Assembly: GCA_049290495.1 (NCBI GenBank)
Contig: JBATNV010000061.1
Coordinates: 1-64,000, forward strand
Source of the DNA: SHZI01 sp049290495
GTDB lineage: Bacteria; Pseudomonadota; Gammaproteobacteria; Steroidobacterales; GCA-2729495
Reading direction: 5' to 3'
DNA length: 64,000 bases
The translations under genes were made by a program, and so were the position numbers. A model generated the notes under the pieces. That model saw only the letters and a program-made list of their open reading frames with translations, did not search any database and was not told where the DNA came from. The first letter of the stretch is position 1, and each line of letters begins with the position of its first letter. Below, in pieces: positions 51,562 through 62,697 of this stretch.

Positions 51562-52887
51562 CTAGTAGCGATAGTGCTCGGGCTTGTACGGACCAGCGAC
51601 GGGCACCCGCAGGTAATCGGCCTGCTGCTGCGTCAGCACCGTGAGGTCGACGCCGATCTTGTTCAGGTGCAGGCGGGCAACCTTCTCGTCCAGGTGCTTC
51701 GGCAGGACATAGACCTTCTTCTCGTACTTCGTGGTGTTCTGCCAGAGTTCCATCTGCGCCAGCACCTGGTTGGTGAAGGAGTTCGACATCACGAAGCTCG
51801 GGTGACCAGTCGCACAGCCGAGGTTCACCAGCCGACCCTCGGCGAGCAGGATGATCCGCTTGCCGTCCGGGAAGATGACGTGGTCGACCTGCGGCTTGAT
51901 GTTCTCCCACTGCAGCTTGCGCAGTCCGGCCACATCGATCTCGCTGTCGAAGTGGCCGATGTTGCAGACGATCGACTGCGCCTTCATCTTTGCCATGTGT
52001 TCAGACGTGATGACGCCGAAGTTGCCGGTGGCGGTAACGAAGATGTTGGCCTTGTCGCAGGCGTAATCCATGGTCACGACGCGATAGCCTTCCATGGCAG
52101 CCTGCAGGGCGTTGATCGGGTCAATTTCCGACACCCAGACGGTGGCCCCGAGGCCGCGCAGCGACTGGGCGCAGCCTTTGCCCACATCGCCATAGCCGGC
52201 GACCATGGCGATCTTGCCGGCGATCATCACGTCTGTGGCGCGCTTGATGCCGTCCACCAGCGACTCGCGGCAGCCATAGAGATTGTCGAATTTTGACTTG
52301 GTAACCGAGTCGTTGACGTTGATGGCCGGACACATCAGCTTGCCATTGATGGCCATTTCATAGAGCCGGCCGACACCAGTCGTGGTCTCTTCGGAAATGC
52401 CGCGCACCTCGCGCATCAGTTCCGGGTACTTGTCGTGCAGGATCGCGGTCAGGTCGCCGCCATCGTCGAGAATCATGTTCGGGCGCCAGCCATCCTTGCC
52501 GACGATGCTCTGCTCGACGCACCACCAGTATTCCTCTTCTGTTTCGCCCTTCCAGGCGAACACGGGAATGCCGACAGCCGCGATGGCTGCAGCGGCATGA
52601 TCCTGCGTGGAGAAAATATTGCAGGAGGACCAGCGGACTTCGGCGCCCAGGCTGACCAGTGTCTCGATCAATACCGCGGTCTGGATCGTCATATGCAGGC
52701 AGCCGGCGATGCGCGCGCCCTTCAACGGTTGCTGTGCGCCAAACTCCTCGCGTACTGCCATGAGGCCCGGCATTTCCGTTTCGGCAATCAGGATTTCCTT
52801 GCGGCCCCAGGCCGCCTGCGTCATGTCGGCAACCTTGTAGTCGCCTTGCGTGCTGACGGTACGTACTGTGCTGGCGGTCTTGCTCAT
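51562..52887 (-). CDS. ahcY: S-adenosylhomocysteine hydrolase
   Basis: 441 residues. NAD-dependent hydrolysis of SAH to adenosine and homocysteine. CLHMTIQTAVLIETL, SSCNIFSTQDHAAA, the NAD-binding VAGYGDVGKGCAQSLRG, CNIGHFDSEID and the C-terminal PYKPEHYRY are signatures. ATG 52887 has GAGGA 7 bases upstream; the in-frame codons upstream lie in the gap after metK and lack a ribosome site. Cotranscribed with metK (47 bases between), giving the SAM supply and SAH disposal steps in one unit; relevant to the several methyltransferases nearby. Confidence 0.97.
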   Translation of the reverse strand: MSKTASTVRTVSTQGDYKVADMTQAAWGRKEILIAETEMPGLMAVREEFGAQQPLKGARIAGCLHMTIQTAVLIETLVSLGAEVRWSSCNIFSTQDHAAAAIAAVGIPVFAWKGETEEEYWWCVEQSIVGKDGWRPNMILDDGGDLTAILHDKYPELMREVRGISEETTTGVGRLYEMAINGKLMCPAINVNDSVTKSKFDNLYGCRESLVDGIKRATDVMIAGKIAMVAGYGDVGKGCAQSLRGLGATVWVSEIDPINALQAAMEGYRVVTMDYACDKANIFVTATGNFGVITSEHMAKMKAQSIVCNIGHFDSEIDVAGLRKLQWENIKPQVDHVIFPDGKRIILLAEGRLVNLGCATGHPSFVMSNSFTNQVLAQMELWQNTTKYEKKVYVLPKHLDEKVARLHLNKIGVDLTVLTQQQADYLRVPVAGPYKPEHYRY

Positions 52888-52934
52888 CGCGGAATCCTCA
52901 AGGTGCGTGACGGTGTACTGTGAAAAGCCGGCCC

Positions 52935-54143
<1,209 letters not shown>

Positions 54144-54176
54144 CTGGCTTTCCGCTGGTGAATGTTCGGGGCGCTG

Positions 54177-54182
54177 ATTATA
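54177..54182 (-). promoter_or_regulatory. Consensus -10 box for metK-ahcY
   Basis: On the minus strand TATAAT occurs 34 bases before the metK ATG. The matching -35 position reads TCGTGT, a poor match, so an activator or low basal level is possible. The leader would be only about 25-30 bases, too short for a SAM or SAH riboswitch. Confidence 0.4.
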
Positions 54183-54257
54183 GGCATAGCTGCCGGTCGA
54201 CACGACTCCGGGTTGCGGCTGCTGCAGCGTTACGCGACAATGCTTGGCGATCTTCCC

Positions 54258-54272
54258 GCCTCTTTTAGAGGC
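54258..54272. promoter_or_regulatory. Small hairpin upstream of tkt
   Basis: GCCTCT and AGAGGC form a 6-bp stem with a TTT loop, followed on the plus strand by pyrimidine-rich DNA including CTCTTTTTT (54284-54292). It lies 29 bases before the tkt ATG in the metK-tkt divergent gap. The T-run is 12 bases off the stem, so termination is doubtful; a leader structure is as likely. Confidence 0.25.
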
Positions 54273-54301
54273 TACCTTTCCCCCTCTTTTTTGTGGGTGC
54301 G

Positions 54302-56329
54302 ATGACAGCCACAGTCCGGACAATTCGTTCAGCGGCGGAACGCCGCCACCTGGCCAATGCGGTTCGCGCCCTTGCGATGGATGCAGTGGAGAAGGCCAGG
54401 TCGGGCCATCCCGGCATGCCGATGGGTATGGCCGACATCGCTGAAGTCCTGTGGAATGATTTCTTGCGGCATAACCCGGCGAATCCGCTCTGGCCAGACC
54501 GGGATCGCTTCGTGCTGTCAAATGGCCACGGCTCGATGCTGCTCTATGCCGTGTTGCATCTCACCGGCTATCCGCTATCGATCGACGATCTGCGCCACTT
54601 CCGCCAGCTGGGTTCGCACACGGCGGGTCACCCGGAGCGGGATCTGCATCTCGGTATCGAAACCACCACCGGCCCGCTGGGGCAGGGCCTGGCCAATGCG
54701 GTCGGCATGGCGTTGGCCGAGCAACTGCTGGCCGCTGAGTTCAACCGTCCGGGGTATCCGGTGGTCGATCACCATACCTATGTATTTCTCGGTGACGGTT
54801 GTCTCATGGAAGGCATTTCCCATGAGGCGTGCTCACTGGCCGGCACCCTGGGTCTCGCCAAGCTGATCTGTCTCTACGATGACAATGGCATCTCGATCGA
54901 TGGCCATGTGCAGGCCTGGTTCCGTGATGACACGCCGGCGCGCTTTGCAGCCTATGGCTGGCATGTCGTCCCGGATGTTGACGGACACGATCCGGCGGCG
55001 ATCCGGGCGGCCATTGTGGCGGCGCGTGCCGACACGGGCCGGCCATCGCTGATTTGCTGCAAGACCATCATCGGCTTCGGCGCGCCACACCGGCAGGGCA
55101 CCGAAAAGGCGCACGGCGAAGCGCTGGGTGCCGAAGAAGTGGCCGCAGCGCGCACGCAACTGGGCTGGACGTTCCCACCCTTCGAGATTCCGCCGGAGGT
55201 CAGCGCCGGCTGGGATGCGCGCCCGGCTGGTGCCCGACTTGAGCAGGAATGGCGTGCTCTCTTCAGTGCCTATGGCCGTGAATATCCGGAACTTGCCTCC
55301 GAGTTCATACGGCGCATGAGCGGCGAACTGCCGGCTGGCTGGTCAGCGCATGCGGCGGCAGCGATCGCGAAGATTGCTGGCGAGACGGCCGCCAAGGCGA
55401 CGCGCAAATCTTCAGAAGACGCGCTTAATGCATTCGTGCCCGGGATGCCTGAGCTGATGGGCGGTTCGGCTGACCTGACCGGCTCGAATTTCACCCGCGT
55501 CAAAAATGCCGTGACCATCAAGCCGGGCCATGTGGCCGGCAACTATATTTCCTGGGGCGTGCGGGAATTCGGCATGGCGGCCGCGATGAACGGCATCGCC
55601 CTGCACGGCGGCCTGGTGCCGTTTGGCGGGACTTTCCTGACCTTCTCCGATTACTCGCGAAATGCGCTGCGCATGGGCGCACTGATGGAAATCCGTGTTA
55701 TTCATGTGTTCACGCATGATTCCATCGGCCTCGGTGAGGATGGCCCCACCCACCAGCCTGTCGAACATACGGCCAGCCTGCGGCTGATTCCGAACATGTG
55801 CGTGTGGCGGCCTTGCGATGCGGTGGAAACCGCTGTCGCGTGGCAGGATGCCATCGAGCGGGACAAGGGTCCCACGAGTCTCATACTCACCCGGCAGGCA
55901 TTGCCGGCCCAGACGCGAACACCGGCACAGATTGCGGCCATCCGTCGCGGCGGCTATGTGCTGCGCGATGCGGCGAAAATCGATCTGATCCTGATTGCGA
56001 CCGGCTCTGAAGTTGCCCTCGCGATCGCCGCAGCAGACCTGCTCGCGGCCAAAGGACACGGTGTCCGCATCGTATCCATGCCTTCGACGACGGTGTTTGC
56101 CGCGCAGGATGCGGCTTACCATGAGTCCGTACTGCCGACAGCGGTGGTCAGCCGTGTGGCTGTCGAGGCCGGTGTGACCGACGGCTGGTATCGCTGGGTC
56201 GGCGCAAACGGCCGCGTTTGCGGTATGGATACTTTCGGCAAGTCTGCGCCGGCGCCCGAACTGTTCCGCTTATTTGGCTTTACGCCGGAACATGTCGCCG
56301 GGCTTGCGCTGGAGTTGCTGGCGACCTGA
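54302..56329 (+). CDS. tkt: Transketolase
   Basis: 675 residues. TPP-dependent enzyme of the pentose phosphate or Calvin pathway. N-terminal KARSGHPGMPMGMADIAEVLW, TPP/Mg motif GDGCLMEGISHEA...N, and the catalytic EDGPTHQPVEH near residue 478 are intact. ATG 54302 is preferred to the in-frame GTG at 54293 that would start 3 codons earlier. Heads a glycolytic run tkt-gap-pgk-pyk with tight spacing (21, 16 and 5 bases). No RuBisCO or PRK is in the window, so a Calvin role is not implied. Confidence 0.96.
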   Translation: MTATVRTIRSAAERRHLANAVRALAMDAVEKARSGHPGMPMGMADIAEVLWNDFLRHNPANPLWPDRDRFVLSNGHGSMLLYAVLHLTGYPLSIDDLRHFRQLGSHTAGHPERDLHLGIETTTGPLGQGLANAVGMALAEQLLAAEFNRPGYPVVDHHTYVFLGDGCLMEGISHEACSLAGTLGLAKLICLYDDNGISIDGHVQAWFRDDTPARFAAYGWHVVPDVDGHDPAAIRAAIVAARADTGRPSLICCKTIIGFGAPHRQGTEKAHGEALGAEEVAAARTQLGWTFPPFEIPPEVSAGWDARPAGARLEQEWRALFSAYGREYPELASEFIRRMSGELPAGWSAHAAAAIAKIAGETAAKATRKSSEDALNAFVPGMPELMGGSADLTGSNFTRVKNAVTIKPGHVAGNYISWGVREFGMAAAMNGIALHGGLVPFGGTFLTFSDYSRNALRMGALMEIRVIHVFTHDSIGLGEDGPTHQPVEHTASLRLIPNMCVWRPCDAVETAVAWQDAIERDKGPTSLILTRQALPAQTRTPAQIAAIRRGGYVLRDAAKIDLILIATGSEVALAIAAADLLAAKGHGVRIVSMPSTTVFAAQDAAYHESVLPTAVVSRVAVEAGVTDGWYRWVGANGRVCGMDTFGKSAPAPELFRLFGFTPEHVAGLALELLAT

Positions 56330-56350
56330 ATCTTCTGAGGAGTGCGCCTG

Positions 56351-57364
56351 ATGCCTGTCAAAGTTGCCATCAATGGCTATGGCCGAATTGGCCGCAATAT
56401 ACTTCGTGCGCTGTATGAGTCGAAGCGTACCGGCGAGATTTCCATCGTTGCCATCAACGATCTGGGTGATGCGAAGACCAACGCGCACCTGACCAAATAC
56501 GATACTGCGCACGGCAAGTTTCCGGGCACGGTCGCCGTCGAAGGCGATTACATGGTCGTCAACGGCGACAAGATCCGTGTGCTGGCGAAGCGCAACCCGG
56601 CCGAGCTTCCCTGGGGCGAGCTCGGCGTCGATGTGGTGCTCGAGTGCACCGGCTTTTTTGCCAGCAAGGAAAAGGCCAGCGCACATCTGCAGGCCGGTGC
56701 CAAAAAGGTTGTGATCTCGGCGCCCGGCGGCAAGGATGTGGACGCGACCATCGTTTATGGCGTCAACCACAAGTCGCTGAAGGCCTCGCACACGGTCATT
56801 TCCAATGCCTCGTGTACGACCAACTGTCTGGCACCGCTGGTCAAGCCACTGCACGACAAGATCGGTCTGGTTACCGGCCTGATGACGACCATTCATGCCT
56901 ATACCAACGACCAGGTCCTGACTGACGTCTATCACGAGGACCTGCGTCGCGCGCGTTCCGCGACCATGTCGATGATTCCGACCAAGACGGGTGCTGCGGC
57001 AGCTGTCGGGCTGGTGCTGCCGGAACTGAACGGCAAACTGGACGGCTTCGCCATGCGCGTGCCGACCATCAACGTATCGATCGTCGACCTCACCTTCACG
57101 GCGGCGCGAGCCACGACCGTTGAGGAAGTGAACGGTATCCTGAAGGCGGCTTCCGAGGGCGAGCTCAAGGGCATACTTGGTTACAACACCGAGCCGCTGG
57201 TATCGATCGACTTCAATCACGATCCACGCAGTTCGGTGTTCGATTCAACACAGACGCGGGTCGGCGGTGGCACGCTCGTCAAGGTCCTGAGCTGGTACGA
57301 CAACGAGTGGGGCTTCTCCAACCGGATGCTCGATACCACGCTTGCGCTGATCAACGCGCGCTGA
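56351..57364 (+). CDS. gap: Glyceraldehyde-3-phosphate dehydrogenase
   Basis: 337 residues. Rossmann AINGYGRIGRNILRAL, catalytic SNASCTTNC (Cys155), and C-terminal WYDNEWGFSNRM. The acidic residue at the end of the second strand (INDLGD) fits NAD rather than NADP use. ATG 56351 has GAGGAG nine bases upstream; the GTG at 56342 is not favoured. Located between tkt and pgk. Confidence 0.96.
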   Translation: MPVKVAINGYGRIGRNILRALYESKRTGEISIVAINDLGDAKTNAHLTKYDTAHGKFPGTVAVEGDYMVVNGDKIRVLAKRNPAELPWGELGVDVVLECTGFFASKEKASAHLQAGAKKVVISAPGGKDVDATIVYGVNHKSLKASHTVISNASCTTNCLAPLVKPLHDKIGLVTGLMTTIHAYTNDQVLTDVYHEDLRRARSATMSMIPTKTGAAAAVGLVLPELNGKLDGFAMRVPTINVSIVDLTFTAARATTVEEVNGILKAASEGELKGILGYNTEPLVSIDFNHDPRSSVFDSTQTRVGGGTLVKVLSWYDNEWGFSNRMLDTTLALINAR

Positions 57365-57380
57365 ACCGGCGGAACGCAGG

Positions 57381-58568
57381 ATGACGACCAAAGTGCTGCG
57401 GATGTCGGAGCTGAGTGTTGCCGGCAAACGGGTGATGATCCGCGTGGATCTGAACGTCCCGGTCAAGGACGCATGCGTCAGCAGCGATGCGCGAATCCGG
57501 GCGGCATTGCCGACGATCCGCGATGCACTGGCGCGCGGCGCAGCCGTGATCCTGCTTTCGCATCTGGGCCGGCCCACGGAAGGCTGTTTTGATCCGGCGC
57601 TGTCACTGCGGCCGGTTGCGGCGCGTCTGTCTGAACTGCTCGGCCGGCGCGTGCCGCTGATTCACGACTGGTTGCACGGCTTTGAGATCGCCAGCGGTGA
57701 GATCGTGCTGTGCGAAAACGTGCGCTTCAATCCGGGCGAGAAAAAGAACGATCCGGCGCTTGCCCGGCAGATGGCGACCCTTTGCGATATCTACGTCATG
57801 GATGCTTTCGGTACGGCGCACAGGGCGGAGGCGAGTACGCATGGCGTGGCCGGCTTTGCGCCGGTCGCCTGTGCCGGTCCGTTACTGATGGCAGAGATCG
57901 ACGCGCTGGAGCGCGTCATGCGGAAGCCAGCGCGGCCGGTGGTGGCTATTGTTGCCGGCGCCAAGGTCTCGACCAAGCTGACGATCCTCAAGTCGCTGGC
58001 GAAGCAGGTTGACCAGCTCATCGTTGGTGGCGGTATTGCCAATACCTTCCTCGCTGCCGCTGGCTATCCGGTCGGCAAGTCGCTGTGCGAGGTCGATCTC
58101 ATTCCGGAAGCGCGGCGCCTGGCCGGCAAGCGGCAGCGCGCATCGATTCCGCTGCCGGTGGATGTGGTGGTCGGCAAGGCCGTATCGGCATCCGCTGTGG
58201 CCACCGTTCGGGCTGTCAGCGAGGTCGGTGCTGCAGAGTTGATACTCGACATCGGGCCGAAGACCGCGGCGCATTACGCGCAGCTTCTGGCCGCTGCAGG
58301 CACAATCATCTGGAATGGTCCGGTCGGCGTGTTTGAAATCGAGCAGTTCAGCAAGGGCACGCGGCGCATCGCGGAAGCGGTGGCGAAGTCGTCTGCTTAC
58401 AGTGTCGCTGGTGGCGGTGACACGATGGCCGCGCTCGACAAATATGGTTTGACCGGCCAGATTTCCTATGTGTCGACAGGCGGCGGCGCGTTCCTTGAAT
58501 TCCTCGAGGGCGCCAGCCTGCCAGCCGTTGCCGCGCTTGAGGCGCGGGCGGGAAGCGGGCGACGCTGA
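57381..58568 (+). CDS. pgk: Phosphoglycerate kinase
   Basis: 395 residues. Two-domain kinase making ATP and 3-phosphoglycerate. RVDLNVP near the N-terminus, LSHLGRPTEG, LCENVRFNPGEKKND, VAGAKVSTKL, WNGPVGVFE and VAGGGDTMAALDKYG are characteristic. It begins 16 bases after gap and ends 5 bases before pyk, consistent with one transcript. Confidence 0.96.
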   Translation: MTTKVLRMSELSVAGKRVMIRVDLNVPVKDACVSSDARIRAALPTIRDALARGAAVILLSHLGRPTEGCFDPALSLRPVAARLSELLGRRVPLIHDWLHGFEIASGEIVLCENVRFNPGEKKNDPALARQMATLCDIYVMDAFGTAHRAEASTHGVAGFAPVACAGPLLMAEIDALERVMRKPARPVVAIVAGAKVSTKLTILKSLAKQVDQLIVGGGIANTFLAAAGYPVGKSLCEVDLIPEARRLAGKRQRASIPLPVDVVVGKAVSASAVATVRAVSEVGAAELILDIGPKTAAHYAQLLAAAGTIIWNGPVGVFEIEQFSKGTRRIAEAVAKSSAYSVAGGGDTMAALDKYGLTGQISYVSTGGGAFLEFLEGASLPAVAALEARAGSGRR

Positions 58569-58573
58569 GCTGC

Positions 58574-60000
<1,427 letters not shown>

Positions 60001-60004
<4 letters not shown>

Positions 60005-61299
60005 GCCGCTCGTCGTCATCGCTCGGACGTCTGCTTGGCCGAACCACTAATATCGAGGCATATGAGACACAGTCCGTCGTCACGGCTTTCCTGCTGTTTT
60101 TCTGCGTGCTGGGAGGCTACTTCGCCGTTCGGCCGGTGCGCGAAACGGTAGGTACGATTCTCGGCGCGGACCGGGTCAGCGATCTGTATGTCGTTACCTG
60201 GATAGCCTCGCTGCTCATCGTTCCTGTCTATGGCTGGGCCTGTACGCGTTTCCGGCGTAGCGCATTTTTGCCCTGGACCTACGCGGTCGTTGCCGGTTCA
60301 CTGGTGGCCGTTGGCCTGATGCTGGCGGCAGATGAGCAGAATACCGTTGTCGCCCAGTTCTTCTACGTGTGGATCAGCGTACTCAACCTGTTCATCGTTT
60401 CGGTGTTCTGGAGCTTCCTGCTTGAGCTGTATGACATTGCCCAGACCCAGCGCCTGTTCGGCGTGATCGCTGCAGGTGGTACCGCTGGCGCGCTGGTCGG
60501 GCCGCTGCTGACCGACCTGGTGGTGCCACTGGTCGGTAACCCGGGTGTGTTGTTCATGGGTGCCGGGTTCTTTGTGGTTGCGATCGTGTGTCAGCGGACG
60601 CTGCTCAGGATCTGGGCAACCGATCCCGCGCCGTCGGGCGACACACGCGTGTCCGAGCGGCCGATGGGCGGTAACCCGTTTGCCGGTTTCACGCTGGTGC
60701 TCAAATCGCCGTACCTGCTCGGCATCTCGCTGTTTGTGATCCTGCTCGCTTCAGTGAATACCTTCCTGTACTTCGAACAGCTGCGGCTGGTCAGCGAAAC
60801 CTTTAGCGATACAGCCCAGCGTACGCAGGTGTTTGCACGTCTCGACTATATCGTGCAGAGCCTGACCATTGTCCTGCAGCTGTTTATCACCGGGCGGCTG
60901 GCTTCCGGGCTGGGCATTACGGCACTGCTCACGCTGGTACCGCTGGTCATGGTCGTCGGCTTCTTCGGCCTGGCGGTCATGAATACCTTCTGGGTGCTCG
61001 CAGTGGTATTCGTGGCACGTCGCGTCGGTGAATACGCGTTCATTCGGCCGGGTCGCGAAATGCTCTTCAGCCGCGTCGATACCGAGTCGAAGTACAAGGC
61101 TAAGAACCTGATCGACGTTCCGGTTTATCGTGGCGGTGATGCGCTGTCTGCACAGGCCAAGATGGCGCTCGAGGCCGGTGGCCTGGCAAGCGCGGGCGTT
61201 GCCCTGCTGGGTGCGGCCCTCGCGGCACTCTGGGCACTGAATGGCTGGTGGCTTGGTCGTCAGGCGTGCCTCAGAGAACCTTCACCGGGCCCGGATTGA
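60001..61299 (+). CDS. NTP/NDP exchange transporter (ATP/ADP translocase family)
   Basis: 432 residues with about 11-12 membrane helices. GGYFAVRPVRETVG near helix 1, FWSFLLELYD, the GVIAAGGTAGALVGP segment and RPGREMLFSRVDTESKYKAKNLIDVPVYRGGDAL (broken up here by conserved charged residues) are of the MFS-related Tlc translocase family. Obligate intracellular bacteria and plastids use such carriers to import ATP; in free-living bacteria the transported nucleotide and direction are unknown. GTG start inside the pyk stop (GTGA) indicates translational coupling. Confidence 0.8.
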
Positions 61300-61389
61300 G
61301 CTGGCGGACTGCGGCTCCGTTCCTTGTGATGGCATTTTGCCTGTGATTAAGATCGCGTTTACTGATCGGCCAGTTAATTCTTCGGGTAT

Positions 61390-62688
61390 ATGCTGCGAAT
61401 GAGCCGCACGCGCCAACAGCAGATCGCTTCTACCCTCGCCATGGAGAGGCAGATCGGCCTCGTCCTGCCCGGCGGCGGCGCGCGCGGCGCCTATCAGGTC
61501 GGGGTGCTGAAGGCACTTGCCGAGTTGCTGCCACGCCGGTCTCCGAATCCCTTTGCCGTGCTCAGCGGTACGTCGGCCGGTGCAATCAGTGCTGCCGTTC
61601 TCGCGACCCGCGCGCGAGTGTTCCGGGCGGCTGTCAACGATCTTGAGCGCGTGTGGGCGAACTTCCGTTCCGAGCAGATTTTTCGCTGCGACTCGGCGAC
61701 GATGCTGAAAAGCAGCCTGCGCTGGATCGCTGCGCTGATCTTCGGTGGACTGGGTGGCCAGAATCCACGCGCGCTGCTGGACAACGAACCGCTGTGGGAT
61801 CTGCTTCGTGCGCGCGTCAATTTTGATGCCATCCAGGAAGCTATCGACCAGGGCTACCTCGAAGCCCTTGCCATCACGGCGGCCGGCTATGATTCAGCCC
61901 GTTCGGTGAGCTTCTTCCAGGGTACTCCGGCACATCAGAGCTGGGACCGGGTGCGCCGCAAAGGGCGGCCGACCGCGATTACGCTCGAACACCTGATGGC
62001 GAGCATTGCCGTACCCATGATCTTTCCGCCGGTCAGGGTGGGCCAGGAATATTTCGGCGATGGCGCAATGCGCCAGGCAACGCCGCTGTCGCCGGCACTG
62101 CACCTCGGCGCGGAACGCATCCTGGTGATCGGCGTGCGCAATGAAACAATCGATCCACTGCCCGGTCCGGGAGAGCTGGTGCCGTATCCGAGTTTCGGCA
62201 AGATTGCAGGTTATGTACTCGATGCGCTGTTCATGGATGGACTGTCTTCGGATCTGGAGAGTCTGACGCGCATCAACCTGATCCTGGAAAAGCTGCCAGG
62301 GCGTGTGCTGCAGGGCGAGTTTGGCCTGCTGCACCATACAGATGCCCTGATCATGCTGCCGAGTCGTGACATCCGTGAGGTCGCGGGACGGCATGTCGCC
62401 GAGATGCCCAAGCCGTTCCGGATGTTGATGCGCGGTGTTGGCGCCACGAAACACAGTGGCAGCCAGTTGCTCAGCTATCTGCTCTTCGAGTCGGGCTATA
62501 CCCGTGAGTTGATCCAGTTGGGCTATGACGACGCGATGGCTCGCCAGGCAGAACTGATTTCCTTCATGGAAGGCGAGCCGGTGCAGGCTCCGGGTGGCAT
62601 CTCGGGCTGGCGCTATCTGAGCGACGAGTATTCCAAGCGCCTGAGGGTGCTGAAGATCGACGAAGCGGCGCTCGCCGCTGCACGTTGA
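61390..62688 (+). CDS. Patatin-like phospholipase (RssA-type)
   Basis: 432 residues. LVLPGGGARGAYQVGVLKAL (oxyanion GGGxRG), nucleophile elbow GTSAG, and the catalytic-dyad Asp in YFGDGAMRQ (DGA). Serine lipase/phospholipase fold with additional C-terminal helices. ATG 61390 taken, with in-frame ATGs at 61399 and 61441 (MERQIGLVLPGGG) as alternatives; none has a strong ribosome site. 90 bases separate it from the nucleotide transporter. Converges on mgtE with a 9-base gap. Confidence 0.88.
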   Translation: MLRMSRTRQQQIASTLAMERQIGLVLPGGGARGAYQVGVLKALAELLPRRSPNPFAVLSGTSAGAISAAVLATRARVFRAAVNDLERVWANFRSEQIFRCDSATMLKSSLRWIAALIFGGLGGQNPRALLDNEPLWDLLRARVNFDAIQEAIDQGYLEALAITAAGYDSARSVSFFQGTPAHQSWDRVRRKGRPTAITLEHLMASIAVPMIFPPVRVGQEYFGDGAMRQATPLSPALHLGAERILVIGVRNETIDPLPGPGELVPYPSFGKIAGYVLDALFMDGLSSDLESLTRINLILEKLPGRVLQGEFGLLHHTDALIMLPSRDIREVAGRHVAEMPKPFRMLMRGVGATKHSGSQLLSYLLFESGYTRELIQLGYDDAMARQAELISFMEGEPVQAPGGISGWRYLSDEYSKRLRVLKIDEAALAAAR

Positions 62689-62697
62689 GGGTATTCC

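Noticed and set aside
54144..54301. SAM or SAH riboswitch in the leader of metK-ahcY
   Set aside because: With the TATAAT at 54177-54182 the leader is only about 25-30 bases, and no SAH-riboswitch core was seen between metK and ahcY.
54144..54521. N-terminal extension of metK beyond ATG 54143
   Set aside because: Not conserved, Pro/Arg-rich, and overlaps the divergent tkt gene.
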